A DNA stretch of 64,000 nucleotides from Thalassotalea euphylliae (GTDB taxonomy: Bacteria > Pseudomonadota > Gammaproteobacteria > Enterobacterales > Alteromonadaceae). The translations under genes were made by a program, and so were the position numbers. Below are positions 54,325 to 63,572 of this stretch, piece by piece. The notes beneath the pieces were generated by a model. That model did no database searches. It was not told where the DNA came from and worked only from the letters and a program-made list of their open reading frames with translations. Within the stretch, counting starts at the first letter, position 1, and each line of letters begins with the position of its first letter. Where the stretch lies: assembly GCF_003390395.1 (NCBI RefSeq), contig NZ_QUOV01000001.1, positions 1,860,001 to 1,924,000 of the forward strand. The letters run 5' to 3'.

Positions 54325-54951
54325 TCAGGCGCGCTTGTTAAACTTCTTGAGATAGTGAGCGAAATAGCCGAGTGCGAAGAACAAGGTACCGGCTATTGCG
54401 CCTGCAAGATGCGCATCAATGGCGACAGAGGCATCTATTAAAGTGGCGATATGATCGCTGGCCCCTTGCGTTTGTTCCATCATCACTTTTACCCAAAGCC
54501 CTAAAAACAAAAATATCCCTGTTTTTTCATTGTTTACAACGTCTTTTAACGCCCCCCAAGCAAATAAACTATGCAGTACCCCAGATAAACCAACGTAATG
54601 GCTTAAATCGCCAAAAACCAATAAATAAAGGCTAATAAATAGCATAGAGAACATAATTAGGGTGGCATACAAAAACGCACGATAAAAATGTCGATGTAAC
54701 GCGGTGATAAGCGCCAAACCCGAGATATTAAGTAGCAAGTGAATGCCATTTGTGTGAAATAAATGACCCGTGAAAAGGCGCCAATACTCGCCGCCGTGAA
54801 TCGCGCTGCGATAAAAGTCGAAGCTGGCAACGTGCTGTTCAAAAAGGTAGGCAATCAAAATAGCTAAGAGAATTAGCAATGAGCCCGCTAATTGCTGCCA
54901 AGTTGAGCGATCAATATAGGTAGAGGAAAACAAGCTTTGTAATTTGTCCAA
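54325..54951 (-). CDS. rrtA: rhombosortase (intramembrane serine protease)
   Basis: This 208-residue rhomboid-type protein has about six membrane helices. The catalytic dyad is Ser123 in YVGLSGVLHSLFAWG and His181 in DAHLAGAIAG. WRLFTGHLFHTNGIHLLLNI matches the second conserved block. Its small size and these motifs place it in the rhombosortase subfamily, which processes proteins with a C-terminal GlyGly-CTERM tail during type II secretion. Candidate substrates such as the M6 protease at the left edge are cut off, so the link is inference. Confidence 0.87.
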   Translation of the reverse strand: MDKLQSLFSSTYIDRSTWQQLAGSLLILLAILIAYLFEQHVASFDFYRSAIHGGEYWRLFTGHLFHTNGIHLLLNISGLALITALHRHFYRAFLYATLIMFSMLFISLYLLVFGDLSHYVGLSGVLHSLFAWGALKDVVNNEKTGIFLFLGLWVKVMMEQTQGASDHIATLIDASVAIDAHLAGAIAGTLFFALGYFAHYLKKFNKRA

Positions 54952-54994
54952 GCTAATTTACTATTTGCCGCTAGTGTAATGAGTTGAGAGAAAC

Positions 54995-55642
54995 ATGGCT
55001 AGAGCCACATGTGATAATTGCCAAAGACCGCCTGCTCGATGTATCTGCCAATATGTTGCCAAGGTAAATAATCAAGCCGAGGTCGTGATACTTCAGCATC
55101 CAAAAGAAGTTGACCACCCCAAAGGCAGTGCAGACTTGCTGTTAACGTCATTATCAAATAGCCGCCGTTTTGTGGGCGAGAACTTTGACGAACACGCTGA
55201 TTTTCAAGCCTTTCTTAGAGGCATGCTTAATGAAGAAGGTAAAGAAAGCAATGACAATAACGAAAACAATGTACATAACTTAGTTAGGAAAAAACTCTAT
55301 GTCATGTTTCCGGGTGAGCATTCGAGTGAGGTTTCCGCCAAGGTTATTGCACAGCCAGAAGAAACAATTTTGATTGTTATTGATGGTACTTGGAAAAAAG
55401 CTTACAAAATGTTCCAACTGTCGGCATGCTTGCACCAACTGCCGCAATTGCATTTACCGAGCGGTTTAGCGAGTTGTTACGATATTCGTAAAACACAGAA
55501 GGAAAATGCGTTATCAACCTTAGAAGCAAGTTGTTACGCATTGGGCATTCTAGAACAAAATACAGAAAACTACGCAAGTTTGTTAGAAAACTTTGCGCAA
55601 TATAATCAACATCAGTTATCGTTTAGAAAATCAGCGCGTTAA
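54995..55642 (+). CDS. tapT: DTW-domain tRNA-uridine aminocarboxypropyltransferase (TapT/YfiP-like)
   Basis: This 215-residue protein begins with a Cys motif (C6-x-x-C9, C16-x-C18 in CDNCQRPPARCIC). The DTW signature appears as LIVIDGTWKKAYKMF. The family transfers the aminocarboxypropyl group of AdoMet to uridine of tRNA (acp3U). A Glu/Asn-rich insert lies near residues 80-100. It is divergent from the rhombosortase, with only 43 bases between starts. Confidence 0.87.
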   Translation: MARATCDNCQRPPARCICQYVAKVNNQAEVVILQHPKEVDHPKGSADLLLTSLSNSRRFVGENFDEHADFQAFLRGMLNEEGKESNDNNENNVHNLVRKKLYVMFPGEHSSEVSAKVIAQPEETILIVIDGTWKKAYKMFQLSACLHQLPQLHLPSGLASCYDIRKTQKENALSTLEASCYALGILEQNTENYASLLENFAQYNQHQLSFRKSAR

Positions 55643-55735
55643 TACGGGTAGTAATGCACGCGTTAATGCAAGCAGTGATGCACGTTCAGCGGTTTATCAA
55701 ACAATTCATCAAATAATTATCAGGTAGTCAGGTTA

Positions 55736-57493
55736 ATGAAAAAACACTTTTTATCCTTGAGTCTGTTAAGCATTGCCTTAACTTGTTCATTTAGCAGTGC
55801 AGCCTTTAGCGAAGTTAAAGTTCGTGAAACTAGAGAGCCTGAAGCGGCAACAGGGCTAACCCAAAAACAAGTAGTGGTTGGCAATGATTATATGGTGGCT
55901 GCTGCTAACCCTTATGCGAGCCAAGCTGGCTACAACATTCTGGCAAAAGGTGGCAGTGCGGTGGATGCCGCAATTGCCGTGCAGTTAGTATTAACCTTGG
56001 TTGAGCCGCAATCATCAGGTATTGGTGGTGGCGCATTTATTTTGCACTGGGATCAAGCCAATAAACAGTTAACAACGGTTGATGGCCGTGAAACTGCGCC
56101 AGCGAAAGCGTCTTCTGATATGTTTCTTGATAAATCAGGTAAACCAATCAAATGGATCGATGCTGTGGTTGGTGGGCGCTCAGTGGGGGTGCCTGGCGTG
56201 CTAAGTGGGTTAAAAGCAGCACACGATAAATACGGTAAATTACCTTGGGCAGCATTATTTGACGAGGCAATAACCTTGGCCGACCAAGGTTTTATAGTAT
56301 CGCCGCGATTAGAAAAATTGGTCGCGATGAAGTTTAACCCTGGCATTGTAAAGTTACCGGAAATTGCTAATTACTTTTTTCCTAACGGTGAGCCTATTAA
56401 AGCAGGGCAGCGCTTGGTGAACAAACCGTTAGCAGAAGTTTACCGCACTATCGCTCGGGAGGGCGTTGAGGCGTTTTATCAAGGTAAAATTGCCCAAGAT
56501 ATCGTTAATGCGGTTCACAACGCAGAAATCGCACCAGGTAGCTTATCGCTCAAAGATATGAAAGATTATCAGCCAAAATGGCGAGAAGCAGTATGTGGCG
56601 ACTATCACAGTTATCAAGTGTGTGGCATGGCACCACCAAGTTCAGGTGGTATTGCGGTTATCCAAATTTTGAAGCAGCTTGAACCTTTCAAGTTGTCTAA
56701 ACTGGCGTATGACAGCGCACAGCCGTGGCATTTATTTACACAAAGCTCGCGTTTAGCCTTTGCTGACCGAGATAAATATGTCGCTGACCAAGATTTTGTG
56801 ACCGTACCTATACAGGCATTGTTGGCAGATACATACTTAGATCAACGAGCCCAGTTAATTCAAACTGAAAAAGACATGGGGACAGCGCAAGCAGGGCAAC
56901 CCGTTGCCCTTAGCTACGCGACAAATGATAGCTTTGAGCTGCCATCTACTAGCCATATTTCAATTGTTGATGGCCATGGTAACGCAATTTCCATGACTAC
57001 AAGTGTTGAAATGGCATTTGGCTCAGCGGTGATGGTGCATGGCTTTATCCTCAATAATCAATTGACAGATTTTGCGTTGTCACCAGAGCGCAATGGGCAA
57101 CTGGTTGCCAACCGCGTTGAGCCGTTTAAGCGCCCAAGAAGTTCAATGGCACCTATGATGGTATTTAATCCTGATGGTAGCCTAAAACTTGTCGTTGGCT
57201 CACCAGGTGGTAGCCGCATTATTAACTACGTTGCGCAAACTATTGTCGGCGTTTTAGATTGGCAGTTAAATCCTCAGCAAGCGATAAATTTACCGAAAAT
57301 TACTAACCGCAATAAGGTGACAACACTGGAAAAGGGGACTGCCATTGCTGCGCTTAAAGGTGAGTTTGAAGCGAAAGGACACAAAGTGATGGTGCGTGAC
57401 CTTAACAGTGGTGTACATGCCATTGAAGTGAAAAATGGTAAGCTTTATGGCGGCGCAGACCCTCGTCGCGAAGGTAAGGTCTTGGCCAAGTAG
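55736..57493 (+). CDS. ggt: gamma-glutamyltranspeptidase
   Basis: This 585-residue precursor has a signal peptide (ALTCSFSSAAFS). The Ntn-hydrolase catalytic Thr405 is in PSTSHISIVDGHGNAISMTT, where autocleavage gives large and small subunits. GSAVMVHGFILNNQLTDF and RPRSSMAPMMVF are conserved, and the GSPGGSRIINYVAQT block binds the glutamyl group. Periplasmic enzyme that hydrolyses glutathione and gamma-glutamyl compounds. Confidence 0.94.
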   Translation: MKKHFLSLSLLSIALTCSFSSAAFSEVKVRETREPEAATGLTQKQVVVGNDYMVAAANPYASQAGYNILAKGGSAVDAAIAVQLVLTLVEPQSSGIGGGAFILHWDQANKQLTTVDGRETAPAKASSDMFLDKSGKPIKWIDAVVGGRSVGVPGVLSGLKAAHDKYGKLPWAALFDEAITLADQGFIVSPRLEKLVAMKFNPGIVKLPEIANYFFPNGEPIKAGQRLVNKPLAEVYRTIAREGVEAFYQGKIAQDIVNAVHNAEIAPGSLSLKDMKDYQPKWREAVCGDYHSYQVCGMAPPSSGGIAVIQILKQLEPFKLSKLAYDSAQPWHLFTQSSRLAFADRDKYVADQDFVTVPIQALLADTYLDQRAQLIQTEKDMGTAQAGQPVALSYATNDSFELPSTSHISIVDGHGNAISMTTSVEMAFGSAVMVHGFILNNQLTDFALSPERNGQLVANRVEPFKRPRSSMAPMMVFNPDGSLKLVVGSPGGSRIINYVAQTIVGVLDWQLNPQQAINLPKITNRNKVTTLEKGTAIAALKGEFEAKGHKVMVRDLNSGVHAIEVKNGKLYGGADPRREGKVLAK

Positions 57494-57534
57494 GCGTGTT
57501 GTTAAATTAATTCGCTAAGGATTATCAACAAAAC

Positions 57535-57563
57535 AAAAGGGCTTCCAACTGGAAGCCCTTTTT
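57535..57563. terminator. bidirectional terminator between ggt and the lipoprotein gene
   Basis: AAAAGGGCTTCC (57535-57546) pairs with GGAAGCCCTTTT around a 4-base loop, with A and T runs on both sides. Confidence 0.9.
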
Positions 57564-57591
57564 GCTAGTTAAATGGAAGTTTTTGGTCTTT

Positions 57592-58020
57592 CTAAAACGG
57601 ATCTTTTAAAATTTTATCGATCACCCAGCGGCCATCAACTTGTTTTAAACTAATACGTTTAACGTCTTTAACTCGCTCATTTTGAAAATAACCGTCGAAG
57701 TACAATACGATATCGGCGTTATCTTTAAATTGCTCTCGCACTTTGACACCGGTATCGTCAGGTTTAATTTCTACTTTATCAAACTGCATATTAAAAATAT
57801 GGCGACTTACTGCCGTTGGCGATTTGTAGTGTAGTAAGATGCGAGCAAGCTTAGGTGTGCATACCATAGCGGCTTTTTTAACGTCTTTCTGATTATAGAG
57901 AGCGTCAAAAAACGCAACGGCGACGAGCTCAGGGTTGGCAAGCTCAGTAATTTCTTCTTCGCCAGTGCAACCGGTCAATAAAAATGAAAAGGCGGCGATA
58001 ATGCTAACAAGTCGTTTCAT
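57592..58020 (-). CDS. small lipoprotein with NTF2-like fold (DUF4878-like)
   Basis: This 142-residue protein has a lipobox FLLTGC (Cys18). The pattern ELVAVAFFDALYNQKDVKKA, then NADIVLYFDGYF and a final ISLKQVDGRWVIDKIL is that of small NTF2/DUF4878-like lipoproteins. Function unknown. It is convergent with ggt and downstream of cysK on the same strand. Confidence 0.77.
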   Translation of the reverse strand: MKRLVSIIAAFSFLLTGCTGEEEITELANPELVAVAFFDALYNQKDVKKAAMVCTPKLARILLHYKSPTAVSRHIFNMQFDKVEIKPDDTGVKVREQFKDNADIVLYFDGYFQNERVKDVKRISLKQVDGRWVIDKILKDPF

Positions 58021-58095
58021 AATTCCTAAAAAATAATACCTAAATAGTGTCCATGGTTTTCGCTATTGTATGCATAACTCCAAGCTTGATGCACT

Positions 58096-58122
58096 AAAAA
58101 AGGCGCTAAGTGCGCCTTTTTT
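58096..58122 (-). terminator. terminator after cysK
   Basis: AAAAAAGGCGC pairs with GCGCCTTTTTT around a 5-base loop, 35 bases after the cysK stop. It may act in both directions. Confidence 0.88.
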
Positions 58123-58156
58123 AATCAAATCAGTGGTTTATCTAATGTTCAGATAA

Positions 58157-59125
58157 TTATTGAACTAACTCTTTGTCACTAAAGCTGTCTGAGAACAATG
58201 GGCTAGTTAAGTAGCGCTCTGCAGAGCTTGGTAAAATAACGACTACATTTTTGTCTGCGTTTTCTGGTAATTCCGCTAAACGCTTAGCTGCTACAACCGC
58301 TGCGCCAGAAGAAATACCCGCTAAGATACCTTCTTCTTTCATTAGGCGGTGTGCCATTTCCATCGCTTCTTCATTCGAGACTTGCTCAACTTGGTCAACT
58401 AAATCTAAATCTAGGTTACCAGGGATAAAGCCAGCGCCAATACCTTGGATTTTGTGTGGACCAGGGGTTAAATCTTGGCCAGCTTTAGCTTGGGTAATGA
58501 CTGGCGAATCTGTTGGTTCAACAGCAACTGAAATTACGTCTTTACCTTGTGTTTTCTTGAAGTAACGGCTGGTACCTGAAATTGTACCACCAGTACCAAC
58601 ACCAGCAACGAATACATCAACTTGACCGTCAAGATCGTTCCAAATTTCTGGACCTGTTGTTTCTTCGTGAATTTTCGGGTTTGCTGGGTTATCGAATTGA
58701 CCAAGTAAAACGTAACGCTCTGGGTCTGAATCGCGAATTTCTTGTGCTTTTTCAATCGCACCTTTCATGCCTTTAGCACCTTCGGTAAGCTCAAGTTTTG
58801 CACCCAGTGCTGCAAGTAGCTTACGACGCTCAAGGCTCATTGTATTTGGCATTGTTAACGTAATTGCATAGCCGCGTGCAGCTGCAACAAACGCTAGCGC
58901 AATACCTGTGTTACCACTGGTTGGCTCGATAATTTCTTTACCTTCGCCTAGCAAACCTTTTTGCTCTGCATCCCAGACCATACTCGCGCCAATTCGGCAC
59001 TTAACACTGAAGCTTGGGTTTCTTGCTTCAACTTTTGCGTATACGTTACCGCCAGTCACACGGTTAAGCTTAACGAGTGGCGTGCGACCAATACTGGTTG
59101 AGTTGTCTTGAAAGATAGAAGTCAT
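58157..59125 (-). CDS. cysK: cysteine synthase A (O-acetylserine sulfhydrylase)
   Basis: This 322-residue PLP enzyme has the PLP lysine Lys42 in [30 protein letters not shown] is the substrate loop, and [16 protein letters not shown] the phosphate cradle. The C-terminus and the conserved GISSGAA match CysK rather than CysM. Catalyses O-acetylserine + sulfide to cysteine in the cytoplasm. Divergent from the MoxR gene; the 161-base gap holds both promoters. Confidence 0.95.
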   Translation of the reverse strand: MTSIFQDNSTSIGRTPLVKLNRVTGGNVYAKVEARNPSFSVKCRIGASMVWDAEQKGLLGEGKEIIEPTSGNTGIALAFVAAARGYAITLTMPNTMSLERRKLLAALGAKLELTEGAKGMKGAIEKAQEIRDSDPERYVLLGQFDNPANPKIHEETTGPEIWNDLDGQVDVFVAGVGTGGTISGTSRYFKKTQGKDVISVAVEPTDSPVITQAKAGQDLTPGPHKIQGIGAGFIPGNLDLDLVDQVEQVSNEEAMEMAHRLMKEEGILAGISSGAAVVAAKRLAELPENADKNVVVILPSSAERYLTSPLFSDSFSDKELVQ

Positions 59126-59286
59126 GTTCGGATCCTGTAGAATATTCTTGTTAACAATATAGAATTGTTGGAATTACTCCATTAGAGTAGCTAGATATTA
59201 CAAAAAAAAAAGTGATATTTCGTTATATCTTATATGCAAAAATGGAATAACGAAATTACGAATTTAGATCAATTTTTGGTATTTTT

Positions 59287-60132
59287 ATGACTCAATTTAC
59301 AGGTACATCCGAATATATCGCTTCAAAAGAATTGCAGCTTGCTGTTAATGCCGCTATTGCACTTGAGCGTCCATTGCTCATTAAAGGTGAGCCAGGCACA
59401 GGTAAAACTATGCTTGCTGAGCAGCTTGCTGCAAGCCTTGATACGCAGCTTATTCAATGGCACATCAAATCAACGACAAAAGCACAGCAAGGCTTATATG
59501 AATACGATGCGGTATCTCGTTTGCGTGATAGCCAATTGGGTGATGAAAAAGTAAAAGACATTGGCAATTATATTGTTAAAGGTAAGTTGTGGCAGGCTTT
59601 TACGCACCAACAACGCCCAATCTTGTTAATTGACGAAATTGATAAAGCGGATATTGAATTTCCAAACGACTTGCTACTAGAGCTCGATAAAATGGAATTC
59701 TTCGTTTATGAAACGCAAGAGCGCGTTGTCGCCAAACAGCGCCCAATCGTGATTATTACCTCTAACAACGAAAAAGAATTACCTGATGCTTTCTTGCGTC
59801 GTTGTTTTTTCCACTACATTAACTTCCCTGATAAAGCTGAAATGCAGGCGATTGTGGATGTTCATTTTCCTGGTATCAAAAAGCAGTTGCTTGACCAAGC
59901 ACTCGCCTCGTTCTTTGAATTGCGAGACATTCCAGGTTTAAAGAAAAAGCCATCAACGTCTGAATTAATTGATTGGTTAAAACTGCTACTCGCTGAAGAT
60001 ATTTCACCAGAAGTATTGCGTGATAGTCAGCAATCAAAAGCCATTCCACCACTTCACGGCGCTTTGTTAAAAAATGAGCAAGATGTCCATTTATTTGAAA
60101 AGCTAGCCTTTATGAACCGCTCAGGTCGATAA
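59287..60132 (+). CDS. MoxR-family AAA+ ATPase
   Basis: This 281-residue protein has Walker A KGEPGTGKTMLAEQLA, Walker B PILLIDEIDKADIE, sensor VIITSNNEKELPDAFLRRC. MoxR proteins act as chaperones that load metal or activate partner enzymes, together with VWA proteins. The CoxE-like gene starts 4 bases after its stop, so the pair is an operon. The ribosome site before the ATG is weak. Confidence 0.93.
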   Translation: MTQFTGTSEYIASKELQLAVNAAIALERPLLIKGEPGTGKTMLAEQLAASLDTQLIQWHIKSTTKAQQGLYEYDAVSRLRDSQLGDEKVKDIGNYIVKGKLWQAFTHQQRPILLIDEIDKADIEFPNDLLLELDKMEFFVYETQERVVAKQRPIVIITSNNEKELPDAFLRRCFFHYINFPDKAEMQAIVDVHFPGIKKQLLDQALASFFELRDIPGLKKKPSTSELIDWLKLLLAEDISPEVLRDSQQSKAIPPLHGALLKNEQDVHLFEKLAFMNRSGR

Positions 60133-60135
60133 ATT

Positions 60136-61308
60136 ATGTTGATAGACTTTTTTCTAAAAGTTCGTGAATACCGTGTACCAAGCACGATTCGTGAGCTATT
60201 GGATTTAATTCGCGCGCTTGAGCAAAACGTGGTGTTTGCTGATATCGACAATTTTTACACCATTAGCCGCGCAATTTTAGTCAAAGACGAAAGTTATTTT
60301 GATCGCTTTGATCGCGCCTTTGCTGATTATTTCAAAGGAGTGGAATCGCTGGATTTAGATTTGTCGTCTATTCCTGAAGACTGGTTGCGTAAGCAATTAG
60401 AAAAAACCTTGAGTGAGGAAGAAAAGCAAGCAATTGAGGCGATGGGCGGTTTTGATAAGTTAATGGAAACCTTGGCTGAGCGTCTGAAAGAGCAAGAAAA
60501 ACGCCATCAAGGGGGTAACAAGTGGATAGGTACAGGTGGTACATCGCCGTTTGGTGCCTACGGCTATAACCCGGAAGGGGTTCGCATTGGTCAAAATGAG
60601 TCGCGTCATCGCAAAGCGGTAAAAGTGTGGGACAAACGTCAATACCGCAATTTGGATAACCAAGTTGAAATTGGTACACGCAATATCAAGGTGGCATTGC
60701 GTAAGCTTAGACAATTCGCACGCAGTGGCGCGAGTGAAGAGTTGGCAATGGATGATACGATTTCCGCGACCGCGAAAAATGCGGGTTATCTAGATATCAA
60801 AATGAAGCCTGAGCGCCATAACGCGGTTAAGGTGCTGATGTTTTTCGATGTTGGCGGCTCAATGGACGATCATATTCGCGTTTGTGAACAGTTGTTCTCG
60901 GCGGTACATACCGAATTTAAACATTTAGAGTTTTTCTATTTCCACAACTGCCTGTACGAACAAGTGTGGCATGACAATGCGCGGCGCTATAACGAAGGTA
61001 TGGATGTATTAGATGTTATCCATAAATTTAGCCGTGACTATAAGGTGATATTTGTTGGTGACGCGACCATGGGACCATACGAAATTACCTACCCTGGCGG
61101 CAGTGTTGAACATTGGAACCAAGAGCCGGGCAGTGTTTGGATGGAGCGAGTTACCGATCATTTTGATAAAGTGATCTGGCTAAATCCGCAACCTCAAGAA
61201 GCATGGCATTACTATCCGTCTATCAACATTATGCATCAATTGGTTGATAAGAAAATGTACCCTATGACGATATCAGGGTTAACTGAAGGGATTAAAGCGC
61301 TGCTCTAG
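60136..61308 (+). CDS. CoxE-like VWA-domain protein
   Basis: This 390-residue protein has a helical N-terminal domain (about 1-120) with KQLEKTLSEEEKQAIEAMGG, then a Gly-rich linker (GGNKWIGTGGTSPFGAYGYN) and a C-terminal VWA domain with an altered MIDAS, FFDVGGSMDDH (D-x-G-G-S in place of D-x-S-x-S). It is the standard partner of the MoxR ATPase; together they mature or remodel an unknown target, by analogy with carbon monoxide dehydrogenase CoxDE and RavA-ViaA. Confidence 0.9.
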   Translation: MLIDFFLKVREYRVPSTIRELLDLIRALEQNVVFADIDNFYTISRAILVKDESYFDRFDRAFADYFKGVESLDLDLSSIPEDWLRKQLEKTLSEEEKQAIEAMGGFDKLMETLAERLKEQEKRHQGGNKWIGTGGTSPFGAYGYNPEGVRIGQNESRHRKAVKVWDKRQYRNLDNQVEIGTRNIKVALRKLRQFARSGASEELAMDDTISATAKNAGYLDIKMKPERHNAVKVLMFFDVGGSMDDHIRVCEQLFSAVHTEFKHLEFFYFHNCLYEQVWHDNARRYNEGMDVLDVIHKFSRDYKVIFVGDATMGPYEITYPGGSVEHWNQEPGSVWMERVTDHFDKVIWLNPQPQEAWHYYPSINIMHQLVDKKMYPMTISGLTEGIKALL

Positions 61309-61434
61309 GGTAGCGCTTTGCTTATGTTTAAACTGCTTAAATTGCACAGTTAAACAAACCAGATCAAATAATGTAATTTCAATAAGTTAATTTTGAATTT
61401 ACTAAAACAACAGCACACCTAGAAGGAGCAATTG

Positions 61435-62883
61435 GTGGCTACCGATTTGCAATCATCTGACTTGGATGCGACCAAGTCACAAGTCAACGAAAATAATAGT
61501 CTGCATGGTAATGTGCAAGCTAATCCACAAGCTAATCTGCAAGATAATCAGCAACATAAAGCAGACAGGAGCTTAAACGACCATTCACGTGATAGCTCAA
61601 GCGATACACCTAATGGCATTTCAAGCGACACCTCCAGTAATAAGCTAAGTGAAAAACCTAGCGATAGTCCAAATAAGCTTACTTCTCACCAAACTACTCA
61701 AGCTACAGGCGCACTATCAGATCATCATTTAACAGGTGATGAAACTCGGCAAATACTCACTCCGTTCGCTTTTAAAATAGATAAATCATTATTCGGATTA
61801 CCACTGGCATCGCCATTTAAGCGGGGCAGTGCTATCGCTATTGATGGTTTGTTAATTGCAATGCTAAGCAGTGCACCAGGAGAGCTACTGGCAATTGTGA
61901 TCGCCATTACTTTATATCGCTTGGGTAGCCAGCAACGCGCAGAAGAAATGGGTTACACGAAAGGGCGTAAGCGTCGAAAAATTATGCGTTTTGTTGCGGC
62001 ATTTAGTGTTTTTGTCGTTTTACTTTCTGTTTTACCAGATGCTTTCGATGACTTAGGTTGGTCTGATAGCAATAAATATTACGATGGTGGATACAGTGGT
62101 AAAGGGTATACCGATTTGAATTCGGTAATAGACCAAGAAGAAGCAGTGTCGGTCAGTGATCAATTAATGATTAGCGTGGCCTTTGGCAAGGTGGTATCAG
62201 AGCTTAGTGATAGTGATTGTGAAACTGTCGATTGCTGGTATCAAGCCCTATCGCCAAGTGTCACTATTTTGAATGAAACCAGCATTTCCAATGAAAATAA
62301 ACAAACCTTGATTAACGAAACTGTCACTGGGCTGGAAGTGCCTGCTGATCAACAACAAGCGCTTATTTCAAAGCTTAGTGCCTTACTTACCGAGACCGAA
62401 TCAGATGAAAATGCGAGTAGTAAACAGCTTATTAGCGACGATCTTGCCACGGTAGCAGAGCTAAACGCTAAAAGCGCAGACCAAGCTAACCAAGATAATC
62501 TGCATAACCTAGATAACCAAGAAAGCAAGTCATCGAGTACCGAAAGCCCTTCGACAGCAGACAAGCCAGTGTACTCACTTGTCGAGCTTGTTAAAGGTAT
62601 TATTCACGACTTAGGACTAGGTTTTGGTTGGGCAGCGTTTTATTTTACCGCGCTAACTGCGGTATGGGGCGGGCAAACACCGGGTAAAAAACTATTCGGC
62701 ATTCGCGTAATTCAGCTTGATGGTACACCATTATCGATATGGGATAGTTTTGGTCGATACGGCGGCTATGGCGCCGGCATAGCGACGGGCCTCTTAGGAT
62801 TTATACAAATTTTTTGGGATGCTAACCGTCAAGCGATTCACGATAAAATATCAGCTACTGTCGTTATTGATACAAGGGCGTGA
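61435..62883 (+). CDS. RDD-family membrane protein with large soluble insert
   Basis: The product is 482 residues from the GTG at 61435, whose distance to AAGGAG is better than that of the TTG at 61432. Residues 1-110 are a low-complexity Asn/Gln/Ser/Asp-rich region. SPFKRGSAIAIDGLLIAML carries the RDD Arg and Asp. Helices near 133-165 and 186-202 are followed by an acidic, Ser/Gln-rich insert (about 205-375). The rest of the RDD domain is at 385-480 (GQTPGKKLFGIRVIQLDG, WDANRQAIHDKISATVVI). The usual RDD domain is contiguous and about 140 residues, so this is an expanded form. It follows the MoxR/VWA pair. Confidence 0.85.
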   Translation: MATDLQSSDLDATKSQVNENNSLHGNVQANPQANLQDNQQHKADRSLNDHSRDSSSDTPNGISSDTSSNKLSEKPSDSPNKLTSHQTTQATGALSDHHLTGDETRQILTPFAFKIDKSLFGLPLASPFKRGSAIAIDGLLIAMLSSAPGELLAIVIAITLYRLGSQQRAEEMGYTKGRKRRKIMRFVAAFSVFVVLLSVLPDAFDDLGWSDSNKYYDGGYSGKGYTDLNSVIDQEEAVSVSDQLMISVAFGKVVSELSDSDCETVDCWYQALSPSVTILNETSISNENKQTLINETVTGLEVPADQQQALISKLSALLTETESDENASSKQLISDDLATVAELNAKSADQANQDNLHNLDNQESKSSSTESPSTADKPVYSLVELVKGIIHDLGLGFGWAAFYFTALTAVWGGQTPGKKLFGIRVIQLDGTPLSIWDSFGRYGGYGAGIATGLLGFIQIFWDANRQAIHDKISATVVIDTRA

Positions 62884-62975
62884 TCTAAGGCTAAGATTCA
62901 ATAAAAAATAATCGCGTTGACATATCCTGCTGACACTTCGCGTTAACACATTCCGTCAACAGAAGGAGAACAACA

Positions 62976-63515
62976 ATGAATTGGCGTAATTATATCCTTG
63001 CATACGTGCTGGGCATGGCATTCTTTAGTACTTCATTAAAGGTGTCAGCTGACTCACTGCCATTTATCGATGAACTAAAGATATTCGAGCCATATCTAGG
63101 TAATTGGGAAGCGGTGTTCGAGGAAAAAGATGGCCAACCGACGGTTATAGACGTATCGCGTTGGGAAAAAGCCTTGAATGGCACAACACTGCGCACTCTC
63201 CATTCTATTAATAACGGTATGTATGGCGGAGAGTCACTGATTTTCTTTGATAAAAGTAAGCAGCAGTTAGTGTTTTATTATTTCACAACCGCAGGTTTTT
63301 ACACTCAAGGAACAATTGAGGTATTAAGCGATAACAGCTTTGTTGCCTATGAAGAGGTAACAGGTAATAAGGATGGCATAACCAAAGTGAAATCGACCAG
63401 TACGATGTCGCCCGATAAGCTCACCGTATCGACCAGCTACTTAAAAAACGGGCAATGGACTGAGCCAGAAAGCCGCACTTATCGTCGCAGTGATAAACAA
63501 GTGAAGTTTAAGTAG
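62976..63515 (+). CDS. exported small beta-barrel-like protein (DUF1579-type)
   Basis: This 179-residue protein has a signal peptide (ILAYVLGMAFFSTSLKVSA). FEPYLGNWEAVFEEKDGQP, then LRTLHSINNGMYGGESLIFF and QQLVFYYFTTAGFYTQGTIE show the repeated beta-strand pattern of DUF1579 / lipocalin-like proteins. GAAGGAGAAC precedes the ATG. It lies between the RDD protein gene and the lipoprotein gene on the same strand. Function unknown. Confidence 0.78.
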   Translation: MNWRNYILAYVLGMAFFSTSLKVSADSLPFIDELKIFEPYLGNWEAVFEEKDGQPTVIDVSRWEKALNGTTLRTLHSINNGMYGGESLIFFDKSKQQLVFYYFTTAGFYTQGTIEVLSDNSFVAYEEVTGNKDGITKVKSTSTMSPDKLTVSTSYLKNGQWTEPESRTYRRSDKQVKFK

Positions 63516-63572
63516 TTTTCAATTAATTGCTTAGTCTTTTAATAAATAAGAATAATAAGAAAAGGAATTCTA

